A stretch of 64,000 nt of DNA from an uncultured Opitutales bacterium (GTDB lineage: Bacteria > Verrucomicrobiota > Verrucomicrobiia > Opitutales > Intestinicryptomonadaceae): the NCBI GenBank assembly GCA_900548275.1, contig URJY01000001.1, forward strand, positions 62,001-126,000. The letters are read 5' to 3'. A program made the translations under genes and the position numbers. Shown piece after piece: positions 16,575 to 25,346 of the stretch. How positions within the stretch are numbered: the stretch's first letter is position 1; the number at the start of each line of letters is the position of its first letter. A model generated the notes under the pieces. The model was not told the origin of the DNA, searched no databases, and saw only the letters and a program-made list of their open reading frames with translations.

Positions 16575-18546
16575 CCTTCATTTTTTTGAAGTGGTCGAAC
16601 CCCGGGCCGTTCGCATTGCCTTCGGCGTCGAAGAAGCCGTGGAGCTGGCGGATGCGCGTGGGGTGGCGCATTTTGCGCAGGGCTTTTGCCTCAATCTGGC
16701 GGATGCGTTCGCGGGTAACGTTGAACTGTTTGCCGACTTCTTCGAGGGTGCGCGAGTAGCCGTCCTGCAGACCGAAGCGCAGCGTCAGAACCTTGCGTTC
16801 GCGCGGCGTCAGCGACGAAAGCACGTCCATCAGCTTTTCGCGGAGTAGCGAATACGCCGTCATATCGTAGGGGTTTTCCGCGCCCTTGTCTTCGATGAAG
16901 TCGCCGAAGTTCGTGTCGTCGGAGTCGCCCACGGGGCTTTGCAGCGAGATTGGCTGCTGCGCCATTTTCATTATCGACTGCACGCGCTCGACGGGGAATT
17001 GCATTTCGTTTGCGACTTCTTCGGGGGTCGGTTCGTGCCCGAGTTCCTGAAGCAGCTGCTTTTGAACCTGCATTACCTTGTTGAGCGTTTCAATCATATG
17101 AACGGGGATGCGGATTGTACGCGCTTGGTCGGCAATCGAGCGCGTGATTGCCTGCCTAATCCACCACGTTGCGTATGTCGAGAATTTGTAGCCGCGCTTG
17201 TATTCGAATTTTTCGACCGCCTTCATCAGCCCCATATTGCCTTCTTGGATGAGGTCGAGGAAGTTCAGCCCGCGGTTTGTGTATTTCTTCGCGATTGAAA
17301 TTACGAGCCTTAGGTTTGCGCGAACCATTTCGGTTTTCGCCTTGTGCGCCTCGCGCATGGCCTGACGCACCGACTTGACCAAATCGACAAGTTCCGCGGG
17401 CTCTATGCAGTATTTGTTGCGGATTTCGTCGAGGCGGGCGTTGATTGTGTTGCTGTCGCCGATTTTAGTCTTCTTGCCGATTTTTTCGATTGCGCGGAGC
17501 TTGTAGAGCAAATCTTCGATTTCGCGCAGGGTGGGCGCGAGCGTGTCGAGAAATTCCTCGAACACTTTGAGCTTGAATTTGAAGCCCTTTACGTAGATGT
17601 CCTTGAGTTTGCTCTCGAGGTTTTTGAAAAGCGTAAGGTGGCGTTTTTTGAGGGCGGGGTTGGTTGCGGTTTCCGCGCTCTCCCAAGCTTTGTCGAGCTT
17701 CGACTGGATGTCTTCCGCCTTTTTGATGTATTCGGGCAGTTCCGCGAAGTAGTTTTCGCGCACTTCGACCTTTTTATCGAGCACGATTTTGTCGAAGCGT
17801 TCCTCTTTCGCCGCCAGCTTCTTGGCGATGTCTATCTGGAATTTGTTCGTAAGCGACACCGAGAACAACGCCTTGACCGCCTTGTTTTCGGCTGCTTCGA
17901 TGCGCTTGGAAATTGCGACTTCCTCTTCGCGCGTAAGGAGCGGCACTTGCCCCATCTGCTTGAGGTACATTCTAACGGGGTCGTCGAGCGTGTCGGTCTG
18001 GAGCGCGCGCGCCTGGCGTTCCTCGCTTTCCTCCTTGCGGGTCTTGTAGTTTTCGATGTCCTCTTCGTTGTCGAGGATTTCGACTTCGAGGTTTTCGAGA
18101 ATGTTTACTACGTTGTCGAACTCGTTGGGGTTGCTGAGCGTTTCGGTCAGATACTTGTTGATGTCCTGATTTGTCAGGTAGCCCTTTTCCTTGGAAAGGT
18201 GGATGAGTTGGCGGATTTTGTCGTTGAGCTTTTGCTTGTGTTCCGCTTCGGGATTCTTGGCTTTTTTAGCCGCCTTTGCGGGTTTCGCCGCCGCGGCGGG
18301 CTTGGGTTCGGCAGCGGATTTTGCGACTGCGGATTTTGCCGCGGGCTTTTTTTCGGGCGCGGGTTTCTTGGCTGGGACAGTCGCTTTTTTCACCGCGGCG
18401 GGCTTGGCTGCTGCGGGTTTCTTTTCGGGCGCGGGCTTCTTTGCCTCCGCCTTTTTGGGGGCGGCTTTGGAGGCGGGCTTTGCGGCCGTTTTTTTCGCCG
18501 CCGGTTTTTTGTCGGCGGCTGTTTTTGAAGTTTTCTTTACTGCCAT
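16561..18546 (-). CDS. rpoD: primary RNA polymerase sigma-70 factor with Ala/Lys/Pro-rich N-terminal tail
   Basis: Housekeeping sigma factor, 661 aa. All conserved regions are visible: 1.1-like (KLNDKIRQLIHLSKEKGYLT), 1.2 (DDPVRMYLKQMGQVPLLTREE), 2.1-2.4 (NLRLVISIAKKYTNRGLNF, YATWWIRQAITRSIADQART), 3 (QLLQELGHEPTPEEVANEM) and 4.2 helix-turn-helix (SRTLEEVGKQFNVTRERIRQ). Residues 1 to about 98 are a low-complexity tail of AAKKPA/KPAPEKKPA units resembling histone H1 tails. It begins 21 nt after dnaG and its end overlaps the next gene, giving a macromolecular-synthesis operon without rpsU. Confidence 0.97.
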   Translation of the reverse strand: MAVKKTSKTAADKKPAAKKTAAKPASKAAPKKAEAKKPAPEKKPAAAKPAAVKKATVPAKKPAPEKKPAAKSAVAKSAAEPKPAAAAKPAKAAKKAKNPEAEHKQKLNDKIRQLIHLSKEKGYLTNQDINKYLTETLSNPNEFDNVVNILENLEVEILDNEEDIENYKTRKEESEERQARALQTDTLDDPVRMYLKQMGQVPLLTREEEVAISKRIEAAENKAVKALFSVSLTNKFQIDIAKKLAAKEERFDKIVLDKKVEVRENYFAELPEYIKKAEDIQSKLDKAWESAETATNPALKKRHLTLFKNLESKLKDIYVKGFKFKLKVFEEFLDTLAPTLREIEDLLYKLRAIEKIGKKTKIGDSNTINARLDEIRNKYCIEPAELVDLVKSVRQAMREAHKAKTEMVRANLRLVISIAKKYTNRGLNFLDLIQEGNMGLMKAVEKFEYKRGYKFSTYATWWIRQAITRSIADQARTIRIPVHMIETLNKVMQVQKQLLQELGHEPTPEEVANEMQFPVERVQSIMKMAQQPISLQSPVGDSDDTNFGDFIEDKGAENPYDMTAYSLLREKLMDVLSSLTPRERKVLTLRFGLQDGYSRTLEEVGKQFNVTRERIRQIEAKALRKMRHPTRIRQLHGFFDAEGNANGPGFDHFKKMKDAEK

Positions 18547-18567
18547 ATTGGATTTTCCTTTTTAAAG

Positions 18568-20418
18568 TTATGCGTCCTCTTCGATTCGCGCGGGCGGGGT
18601 TTTAGACTCGCGCCGCAGCTCGGATATCCGCTTGAGGATTTCCATTGTGTCGCCCGATTCCGACGATTCCGATTCCGCAAGTTTGCGGTTCAATGCCTCC
18701 AGCCTTTCGGCGTAGAAATTTTTGTATATTTTTCTGATGCATTCGTTGGCGTATTTTATCGGATTTTCGATTGTCGATTTCTCTTCCGAGCTCAGTCTGT
18801 ATATGAGGTTTTTTTCGTCGTTTTTTTCGAAGCTTGTGTCGATTTCCGCGACGGAAAAGCCCACGCCCTCGCGGTAGAGTGCCATCAGCCGTCTGAGCGT
18901 CCTCGCCTCCACCGAGTCTCCGCGAATCCACGCTTCGTCGAGAATTTGGGACAAACCTTCCGCCACATTTTCGTAGTGTAGGGCTACCATTAAAGCGTCG
19001 TAAATCGAGTTTGTCAACATTCCTTGACCTCTATTTTCCGCGTCCTGTTCCGATATGTTTTCGGAATCGGGGCGGGTCTGCGGCGAGGCTTTCGACCAAC
19101 GGGCGTAGTCGGCAATCAGCGACTCGTAGTCGGTTATCGTGGCGGTGGAGATTTCGCGCAGGTAGTCGTCGCGCAAAACCCGCGACGGGCAGGCGGCGAC
19201 CATCTCGAAAAGCGAAAGTATCGCCGTGCGTTTGTCCTGCGGGGTGGGGGCGGGGTTGTCGGCAAGGACGTATTTTGCGGCAAAGCTCAGCGCGGTCTTG
19301 CGCCTGTTCTCGACGAGCTCGCGCATGGCGTCGACGCCGTGTTTTTTGATGAAAGAGTCGGGGTCGTCGCCGTCGGGGATTACGACGACGAACGGTTCGA
19401 GCTCAGCCTTGAAGCATATCGGAATGACCCTCAACGCCGCGTGTTGCCCCGCCGAGTCGCCGTCGAAAAGAAGCACGACTTTGTTTGCGTAGCGTTTCAT
19501 CAGCGCGAAGTGCTCCGCGCCCGCCGCCGTCCCCTGCGTTGCGACCGTGTTTTTGAAGCCCGAGCAGTACATTCTGATTGCGTCGAGCTGCCCCTCCACG
19601 ACTATGCAGTAGTTCTTTTCCTTTGCCTCGTTTTTCGCCTTGTCCATATTGAACACGACGAGGTTCTTTTTGAAGATTTCCGTGTCGCGCGAGTTTACGT
19701 ACTTGCCTTCCTCCGACGGAATCTGCGGCGTAAAGCGCGTCTTGCGGGCGGTGAACGCTATAACGCGCCCCTGAATGTCGGAGATGGGAATCATCATTCT
19801 GCCGCGGAAGCGCGGGTAGAAGTTGCGTATGTTGCGCTCGCCCTCGCGCGCCGAAAATATTCCCGAAGCGGCGATTGCCTCGGGCGTGTACTTTTTCGAC
19901 GCGAGCAGGCGTTTCAGCCCGACGGAATCGACGGGGGCAAAGCCTATGCGCAGCTCCTTTGCGTCGTCGAGCGTGAAGCCGCGTTCGTTCAGCCAGTAGT
20001 CGCGTATTTCGGCGGCTTCGGGGGTGTCGTCGAAGAACCTTTCGGCGTACCAGTTTGCGGCGTCTTCGTGGATGTCGAAAAGCTGTTTGCGCAGCGACGG
20101 GGCAACGCCGCCGCCGCCCGCATCGTATTCGAGCGCAATCCCGTATTTTTTCGCGATAAATTCGACGGCTTCGGGAAAGTTCAGGTTTTCCTTAATCATC
20201 GCGAACTTGAAGAGGTCGCCGCCCTGCGATGTGCTGAAACAGTAGTAGAAGCCCTTTTCGGGGTAGACGAAAAACGACGGGGTTTTTTCGTGCGTGAACG
20301 GGCTAAGCCCCTTCAACGCCGAACCGCTCTTCTTCAGATTGACGTAGTTCGAGATGAAGTCGGCAAGACCGACCCGCGCGCGGACTTCCTCTATCGACGA
20401 CTGTTTTATGCGCGCCAT
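18568..20418 (-). CDS. dnaG: DNA primase with degenerate zinc finger
   Basis: Makes RNA primers for replication. 616 aa: N-terminal zinc-binding-domain fold (about 30-90), TOPRIM catalytic core (CIVVEGQLDAIRMY with the catalytic Glu; LLFDGDSAGQHAALR with DxD) and a C-terminal helicase-interaction region. The CHC2 finger normally reads CPFHxEKTPSF...CxxC; here it is SPFTHEKTPSF followed by YYCFSTSQGG, so Ser39, Thr42 and Thr63 replace three of four ligands while Cys60 remains. The surrounding fold residues are conserved, indicating a zinc-free version rather than an unrelated domain. The ATG directly abuts the TAG of the upstream TPR lipoprotein. Confidence 0.96.
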   Translation of the reverse strand: MARIKQSSIEEVRARVGLADFISNYVNLKKSGSALKGLSPFTHEKTPSFFVYPEKGFYYCFSTSQGGDLFKFAMIKENLNFPEAVEFIAKKYGIALEYDAGGGGVAPSLRKQLFDIHEDAANWYAERFFDDTPEAAEIRDYWLNERGFTLDDAKELRIGFAPVDSVGLKRLLASKKYTPEAIAASGIFSAREGERNIRNFYPRFRGRMMIPISDIQGRVIAFTARKTRFTPQIPSEEGKYVNSRDTEIFKKNLVVFNMDKAKNEAKEKNYCIVVEGQLDAIRMYCSGFKNTVATQGTAAGAEHFALMKRYANKVVLLFDGDSAGQHAALRVIPICFKAELEPFVVVIPDGDDPDSFIKKHGVDAMRELVENRRKTALSFAAKYVLADNPAPTPQDKRTAILSLFEMVAACPSRVLRDDYLREISTATITDYESLIADYARWSKASPQTRPDSENISEQDAENRGQGMLTNSIYDALMVALHYENVAEGLSQILDEAWIRGDSVEARTLRRLMALYREGVGFSVAEIDTSFEKNDEKNLIYRLSSEEKSTIENPIKYANECIRKIYKNFYAERLEALNRKLAESESSESGDTMEILKRISELRRESKTPPARIEEDA

Positions 20419-22014
20419 CTATTTTGCGTAGTCTTCGTACTCGCGCTGCATTTCGTCGTACAGAATGTGTTCTTTGGGCGTGTTTGCGAGGAAGTGCTTG
20501 AAGAAGAACAGCGCGTTGCGGCGGTCGCCTATGAGCTTGTAGGTGCGCGCCAAATCGACCCAGATTTCGGGGTTGTTGGGGAATTTCTCGTAGGCGCGGT
20601 AGACCTTGTTCAAAAACTTTTCGTTGTTGAGAACCCTGCTTGCATTGCGCAGATAGAAGAGGGTGGCGTCGATGTCGTCGGGGTTGCGCTTGTAGGCTTC
20701 CGCCGCCGCCATATAAGAGTCTTCGTCGCGGTTTGTAAGCTCGTACGCCTTTGCCAGAAGCCTCCACGCCGCTTCGGGCGAAGGATTTTCGGCGATTGCA
20801 AGGTGGGCGAATTTTTCCGCCTGCATCGGATTTTTCTCCGCGATTGCGTTGTTGCATTTTTCGAGAAGTTGGTCGTACTTCGAGAGGGCGGCGGGGGTCT
20901 GCGTCTCGTCTTTGAGTGCCGAATTTTCGGGGGCGTCGGAAACGGGCTTGTCTTCGGACTTCACGACTTCGACAGCCTCCTGTTGGGTGCGGTCTTCCGA
21001 CTGTTCGGGCTTTGATTCGGCGGACGTTTCGGGCTGCCGCTCGGACTGTTTTTCCCGAGCCTGTTCCTTTGCCTTGTTCTCGGCTTCGAGCTTTTCCTGT
21101 TCGCGCGCTTTTTGTTCGGCTTCGAGTTTCGCCTTTTGCTCGGCTTCCCTCTTTTCGGCTTCCGCTTTTTCCTTGGCTTTCATTGCCTCCTGCGCGGCGG
21201 CGAGCGATTCCCTGAACTCCTTCAACTGGGCGTGGAGCTTGGGGTATTTTTTGTCGATTATCTGCGGCTCGATTTTGTCGAGCTCGGCGACGGCGGCTTC
21301 GAGCAGGGCGGTTTCGCGCTGTGCAAGGTAGACCGTTACCAGCCCGAGCAGGATGTCCCTGCGCGTTTCGACGTTTTCGGGCAGGGTTGCCTTGTATGCG
21401 GCTTCGAGCCACTGGCGACCCTGTACCGCGTTGCCCGTTTTTACGAAGAGGTTGCCGATTTTTGCGGCTTCCGCGGTGTTGGGATTGCCGCCTTTTGCCT
21501 TGACCGACGCCATCATCGAGTTGAGCGCGTCGGGATATTTTTCCTCTTTAATCTGGCATTCGGCGAGGGCGCGCCACGCGACCATATCGGTGGGCTTGAT
21601 TTTGAGGTATTTTTTGTACGCGTTTATAGCCGAATCGAACGCTTTCGATTGCTCGTAGGCTTTTGCTGCGTTTATTTGAAGTTCGGCGTCGCCGCCTTTC
21701 TTTTCGGAGGCGTTTTCGAAGAACATCGCCGCGCTTGCGAGCTGTCCGTTTTGCATATAGGCGTAGGCGAGGGCTTCGCTCAGTTCCGCGCTTGCGCCGT
21801 ATTTCTGGTAGGAGTCTTCGAGAAGTTTTATTGCCTCCGCCGATTTTTCCTCGAACATCAGCACCCTTGCGCGGCGGACTGAGATGTCGGTTTGTCTTTG
21901 GTTTTCAAGCTTGATTTGCTCGGGCGATTTTTCGCCGCATCCCGAAAAAGTTGCGGCGGCGGCGATTGCCGCGCAGAGAACGAGAGTTTTTAAAATGAAC
22001 TTCGGTGCTTGCAT
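20419..22014 (-). CDS. TPR lipoprotein with charged coiled-coil linker
   Basis: 531 aa. A lipoprotein signal ends TFSGCGEK. Residues about 35-270 hold tetratricopeptide-like helices (ALAYAYMQNGQLASAAMFFE, AINAYKKYLKIKPTD). Residues about 275-330 are a TolA-like charged coiled coil rich in KAEAEKREAEQKAK, then an acidic linker to about 375, then further TPRs (EKFAHLAIAENPSPEAAWRL). It likely scaffolds an envelope complex; the partner is unknown. It is the first gene of the dnaG-rpoD operon with no gap before dnaG, an unusual partner for replication and transcription genes. Confidence 0.8.
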   Translation of the reverse strand: MQAPKFILKTLVLCAAIAAAATFSGCGEKSPEQIKLENQRQTDISVRRARVLMFEEKSAEAIKLLEDSYQKYGASAELSEALAYAYMQNGQLASAAMFFENASEKKGGDAELQINAAKAYEQSKAFDSAINAYKKYLKIKPTDMVAWRALAECQIKEEKYPDALNSMMASVKAKGGNPNTAEAAKIGNLFVKTGNAVQGRQWLEAAYKATLPENVETRRDILLGLVTVYLAQRETALLEAAVAELDKIEPQIIDKKYPKLHAQLKEFRESLAAAQEAMKAKEKAEAEKREAEQKAKLEAEQKAREQEKLEAENKAKEQAREKQSERQPETSAESKPEQSEDRTQQEAVEVVKSEDKPVSDAPENSALKDETQTPAALSKYDQLLEKCNNAIAEKNPMQAEKFAHLAIAENPSPEAAWRLLAKAYELTNRDEDSYMAAAEAYKRNPDDIDATLFYLRNASRVLNNEKFLNKVYRAYEKFPNNPEIWVDLARTYKLIGDRRNALFFFKHFLANTPKEHILYDEMQREYEDYAK

Positions 22015-22086
22015 AAATTTAAAATTCCCTTTTATTACCCATTTAATTTTATTCAGCCAAATTTTTCACGGCGGGGCAATATTATT

Positions 22087-23151
22087 ATGAAAAAATCTCT
22101 AAAAAAACTCGCATTTTCGCAAATAATTTCGGCAATTTTCGCCGTCGTTTTAGCGGCGCAGACCGCCGCGCCTGCGGACGATGCCGACAAAATGCGTTCG
22201 GTGCTCTTCGAATGCCGCGTTCCCGAGTTTTCGGCGTCGTCGTACGACAGGGCGGTTTCGGTTCTTTTTTCGGCTTTCGAAAAGGAGTCGGGCAAAAAAA
22301 TTTCGCCCGCGTCGAAGGGCAAAGTCGGGCTTAAGATTTACACGAATTCGGGCGTAGGAATGTGCACGCCGCGCGGACTTGTCGACGCGGTCGTAAACCA
22401 GCTCGAAAAACGGGGCTACAAGCGCGAAAACATTACGCTTGTGGATATGAGCCGCCGCAAAATGCGCGAATGCGGCTACCTGCCGCGAGTTTCCGCAATC
22501 CAAAACGGCGCGGCGGACAACTACAAGGGCTCGCCCGTGGTCGACATCGAAAGCGGAAAGTTCTTCGACAAGCGTTGGTATTACGACAACGCGCTTATGC
22601 CGAAGTCGATGAAAAACGTCTCCGAATCGTCCGACTTGTACAATCCCGAGTTGCGCAAAAGCTATCTGCCCGTGCCGCTCTTTTTGACTGTCGATTTCTG
22701 GATTAACCTGCCCGTGATTACCGATATGGAGGGGCTCGGCGTGTGCGCGGCAATCGGCAACGCCAGCATCTGGAATATGTCGAACAACGAACGCTTTTTG
22801 AAGCAGCCCGCGAACGCCTCGATGGCTGCTTCGGAGGTCGTATCGATTCCCGAGCTGCGCGACTCAAACCTGATGACGATTCTTTCGCTCGAGCGCGGTC
22901 AGTTCGTGGGCGGCGCGCTCTTCAATTCGCGCTGTTCGCTTTCCGAAAACATTCTTTATATGAGCGCAAACCCCGTGGTCGTAGACTATCTGGCGTGGAA
23001 CACGATAAACCGCTACCGCCGTTCGTTCGGCTTCGCACCGATAGACCCCATGCCGCCCGTGCTCAACTATTGTCGCGAGCTTAAAGTGGGCGACTACGAC
23101 TTCCGCAAAATCAGGCGCATCGACGTTCCCTACGCTCTCAAGAGGAAATAA
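22087..23151 (+). CDS. secreted DUF362-family protein
   Basis: About 354 aa. An N-terminal signal peptide (FSQIISAIFAVVLAAQTAAPA) is followed by a DUF362-like domain with VGLKIYTNSGVGMCTPRGLV, ENITLVDMSRRKMRECGYLP and a C-terminal AWNTINRYR segment. The biochemical function of the family is poorly defined; some members carry ferredoxin domains, which this one lacks. The start ATG 22087 directly precedes the signal; a longer frame from 22009 has no signal-like start. The Nudix gene begins 2 nt after its TAA. Confidence 0.75.
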   Translation: MKKSLKKLAFSQIISAIFAVVLAAQTAAPADDADKMRSVLFECRVPEFSASSYDRAVSVLFSAFEKESGKKISPASKGKVGLKIYTNSGVGMCTPRGLVDAVVNQLEKRGYKRENITLVDMSRRKMRECGYLPRVSAIQNGAADNYKGSPVVDIESGKFFDKRWYYDNALMPKSMKNVSESSDLYNPELRKSYLPVPLFLTVDFWINLPVITDMEGLGVCAAIGNASIWNMSNNERFLKQPANASMAASEVVSIPELRDSNLMTILSLERGQFVGGALFNSRCSLSENILYMSANPVVVDYLAWNTINRYRRSFGFAPIDPMPPVLNYCRELKVGDYDFRKIRRIDVPYALKRK

Positions 23152-23153
23152 TT

Positions 23154-23687
23154 ATGTCCGACGACATCTTCGATATTGTCGATTCGAACGACTGCGTTGT
23201 AGGTTCGGCTCCGCGTTCGCAGGTTCACGCGCGGGGGCTTATGCACAGGGCTTCGCACGTGCTGATGTTCAAGGGTTGCGGCGCGGACAGAATGATTCTG
23301 CTTCAAAAGCGTTCCGCAAACAAGGATTCGTACCCGAACATCTACACAACGTCCTGTTCGGGGCACGTGGACAGCGGCGAGGACTACGACATTGCCGCCG
23401 TCCGCGAAATGCGAGAGGAAACGGGGCTTTCGGTAGATATGTCGCGGCTCGAAAAAATCGGCAAAATTTCGCCCTGCGCGGAGACTGGGCACGAGTTCAC
23501 GTTCGTCTACGAAATGGAGTGCGACGGCTCGGAGAAGTTCTCTCCGCCGCCCGACGAAGTAGCCTCGCTCGACTGGGTGGGGGTCTCCGATTTCGAGCGT
23601 CAAATTGCGGAAAATCCGCGCAACTTCACGCCGTCGTTTTTGTGCGTGTACAGATTTTATTTGTCTAAACGCGGTAAACAGTTTTAA
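23154..23687 (+). CDS. Nudix hydrolase, isopentenyl-diphosphate isomerase-like
   Basis: 177 aa. The Nudix box is complete: GHVDSGEDYDIAAVREM followed directly by REETGL, giving the G-x5-E-x7-REUxEExGU pattern that binds Mg2+. The N-terminus (DIVDSNDCVVGSAPRSQVH, MHRASHVLMF) resembles YfcD and type I IPP isomerase-like Nudix proteins that hydrolyse nucleotide or related diphosphates. It sits between the DUF362 gene and gltX, 2 nt after the former, but context does not identify the substrate. Confidence 0.87.
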   Translation: MSDDIFDIVDSNDCVVGSAPRSQVHARGLMHRASHVLMFKGCGADRMILLQKRSANKDSYPNIYTTSCSGHVDSGEDYDIAAVREMREETGLSVDMSRLEKIGKISPCAETGHEFTFVYEMECDGSEKFSPPPDEVASLDWVGVSDFERQIAENPRNFTPSFLCVYRFYLSKRGKQF

Positions 23688-23711
23688 TTGCAACTTTTCT
23701 TTCAGTAAAAA

Positions 23712-25037
23712 ATGAGCAAGGTAAGAGTAAGATTCGCCCCGAGTCCAACGGGTTTCTTTCACATCGGAAGCGCGCGCACTGCGCTCTTCAACTGGCTTTA
23801 CGCCAAGCACACGGGCGGGACGTTCGTCCTGCGCATCGAGGACACCGACGAAGAACGCAATTCGGTGGAATACCTTAACATCCTCAAGGACGGTATGAAG
23901 TGGCTCGGTCTCGACTGGGACGAAGGTCCCGATGTCGGCGGCGACTACGGCCCGTACTTCCAGAGCAAGCGCGCCGACATCTACAGGGAGTATCTCGAAA
24001 TCCTCCGCAAAAAGGGCAGGGCGTACGACAAGGACGGCGCGGTATTCTTCAAAGTCTCGGGCGAACCGCAAATCCTGCACGACGCGGTTTACGGCGATGT
24101 CGAAAGGCTCGAGGAAAAAGACTTCCCCATTTTCCGCTCGAACGGCACGCCCGTCTTCCACTTCGTAAACGTTGTGGACGACATCTGCATGCAGATTACA
24201 AACGTAATCCGCGGTCAGGACCACCTTACAAACACCAACAAGCACATCGAACTTTTCAAGGCGTTCGACGCGCCGATGCCGCAGTTTGCGCACATCCCGC
24301 TCATCCTCAAGAGCGAGGGGCAGGGCAAAATGAGCAAGCGCGACAGGGGTGCACTCATCGAGGAATACCAGCAGAAAAACTTTATGCCCGAAGCCGTCCG
24401 CAACTACCTTTGCATGCTCGGCTGGAATCCGAAAAACGGCAAGGAGGTTATGCCCATCGAGGAGATAATTTCGCTGTTCGACTTCTCGGGAATCGTCAAG
24501 AGCAACGCGCGTTTCGACGAGCGCAAGATGGCGCACTTCAACACCGAACACATCCGCGCCCTTCCGCCCGAAAAGTTCCACGCGCTCGCGCGCCATGCAA
24601 TCGAGACCGAAAGCAAAATCGATATGGGCACCGACGAAACCTACATCGGCAAGGTTTTCGACCTCTGCCAGCCCAAAGCCGCAAATATGGAAGGTCTGCC
24701 GTCGATGGTCGAATACTTCTTTACCGAAGACTATCCGTTCGACGCGGCGGGTCGCGAAAAGGTTTTCAAGAAGGGCGAACCGCTCGCGCGTCTTGACGAA
24801 GCCCTCGAGCTTTTCAAGAACCTCGAAAAATTCGACCACGATTCCATCTACAACGCAGTCTGCGAAATGGCGGAAAAGGCGGGGCGCAAGTCGAACGAAT
24901 ATTTCCAGATTGTCCGCTACGCGGTAACGGGGCAGGCGGGCGGCCCCGACCTGTTCCCGATGCTCGAAATACTCGGCAGGGACAAGGTTGTTGCGAGAAT
25001 AGAGGCGGCAAAGCCCAAGCTCGCACAGGGCGCGTAG
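23712..25037 (+). CDS. gltX: glutamate-tRNA ligase
   Basis: Charges tRNA-Glu with glutamate. Class I synthetase, 441 aa, slightly short for the family. The ATP-binding motif is SPTGFFHIGSARTALF (HIGH variant HIGS) and the second motif is KMSKRDRG. The anticodon-binding C-terminal helical domain is present but compact. Whether it also misacylates tRNA-Gln depends on glnS or gatCAB elsewhere. A terminator follows at about 25112. Confidence 0.96.
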   Translation: MSKVRVRFAPSPTGFFHIGSARTALFNWLYAKHTGGTFVLRIEDTDEERNSVEYLNILKDGMKWLGLDWDEGPDVGGDYGPYFQSKRADIYREYLEILRKKGRAYDKDGAVFFKVSGEPQILHDAVYGDVERLEEKDFPIFRSNGTPVFHFVNVVDDICMQITNVIRGQDHLTNTNKHIELFKAFDAPMPQFAHIPLILKSEGQGKMSKRDRGALIEEYQQKNFMPEAVRNYLCMLGWNPKNGKEVMPIEEIISLFDFSGIVKSNARFDERKMAHFNTEHIRALPPEKFHALARHAIETESKIDMGTDETYIGKVFDLCQPKAANMEGLPSMVEYFFTEDYPFDAAGREKVFKKGEPLARLDEALELFKNLEKFDHDSIYNAVCEMAEKAGRKSNEYFQIVRYAVTGQAGGPDLFPMLEILGRDKVVARIEAAKPKLAQGA

Positions 25038-25111
25038 AGCGGCACAAAGCGCGCGGGGCGTGCGCAACACACGCAGGCGCGGCTACCGCAACGCAATTCG
25101 ACACGGTTTTT

Positions 25112-25150
25112 ACGGACGGCACGGGTTATTCCGCGCCGTCTTTTTTTGTC
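25112..25150 (+). terminator. rho-independent terminator after gltX
   Basis: Stem GACGGC/GCCGTC with a 14-nt loop is followed by seven T residues. Outer bases also pair (GGAC/GTCC) beyond the T-run. Confidence 0.75.
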
Positions 25151-25293
25151 CGTAGAGTTGACGGGAAAGGCGGTTTCGATTCCTTTAATAAAATCGCGGG
25201 TTGGGTTTGTTTTCGATAAACTGAGTGTCAAACGCTTTCGAACGGTAGATTTTGGTTTTGTTTGAATATATTGTAAATTTAAGCGTTTTGTTG

Positions 25294-25320
25294 TTGACAA
25301 GCGATTCGTCCGCATATTTT
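25294..25320 (+). promoter_or_regulatory. putative sigma-70 promoter for the PEP-CTERM gene
   Basis: A perfect -35 TTGACA at 25294-25299 is followed after 15 nt by an AT-rich -10 candidate TATTTT (25315-25320). It lies in the 310-nt gap between gltX and the PEP-CTERM gene, in an AT-rich stretch. The short spacer lowers confidence. Confidence 0.4.
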
Positions 25321-25346
25321 TATTACTACAACTTAAGAACGTAGTT

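Noticed and set aside
16561..20418. Replication origin near dnaG
   Set aside because: No dnaA, dnaN or DnaA-box cluster is visible in the region.
19024..21015. 663-codon open frame on the plus strand
   Set aside because: It is antisense to dnaG and the TPR lipoprotein, both of which have recognisable domains; no motif of its own.
23130..25070. 646-codon open frame on the minus strand
   Set aside because: It is antisense to the Nudix gene and gltX, which are certain genes.
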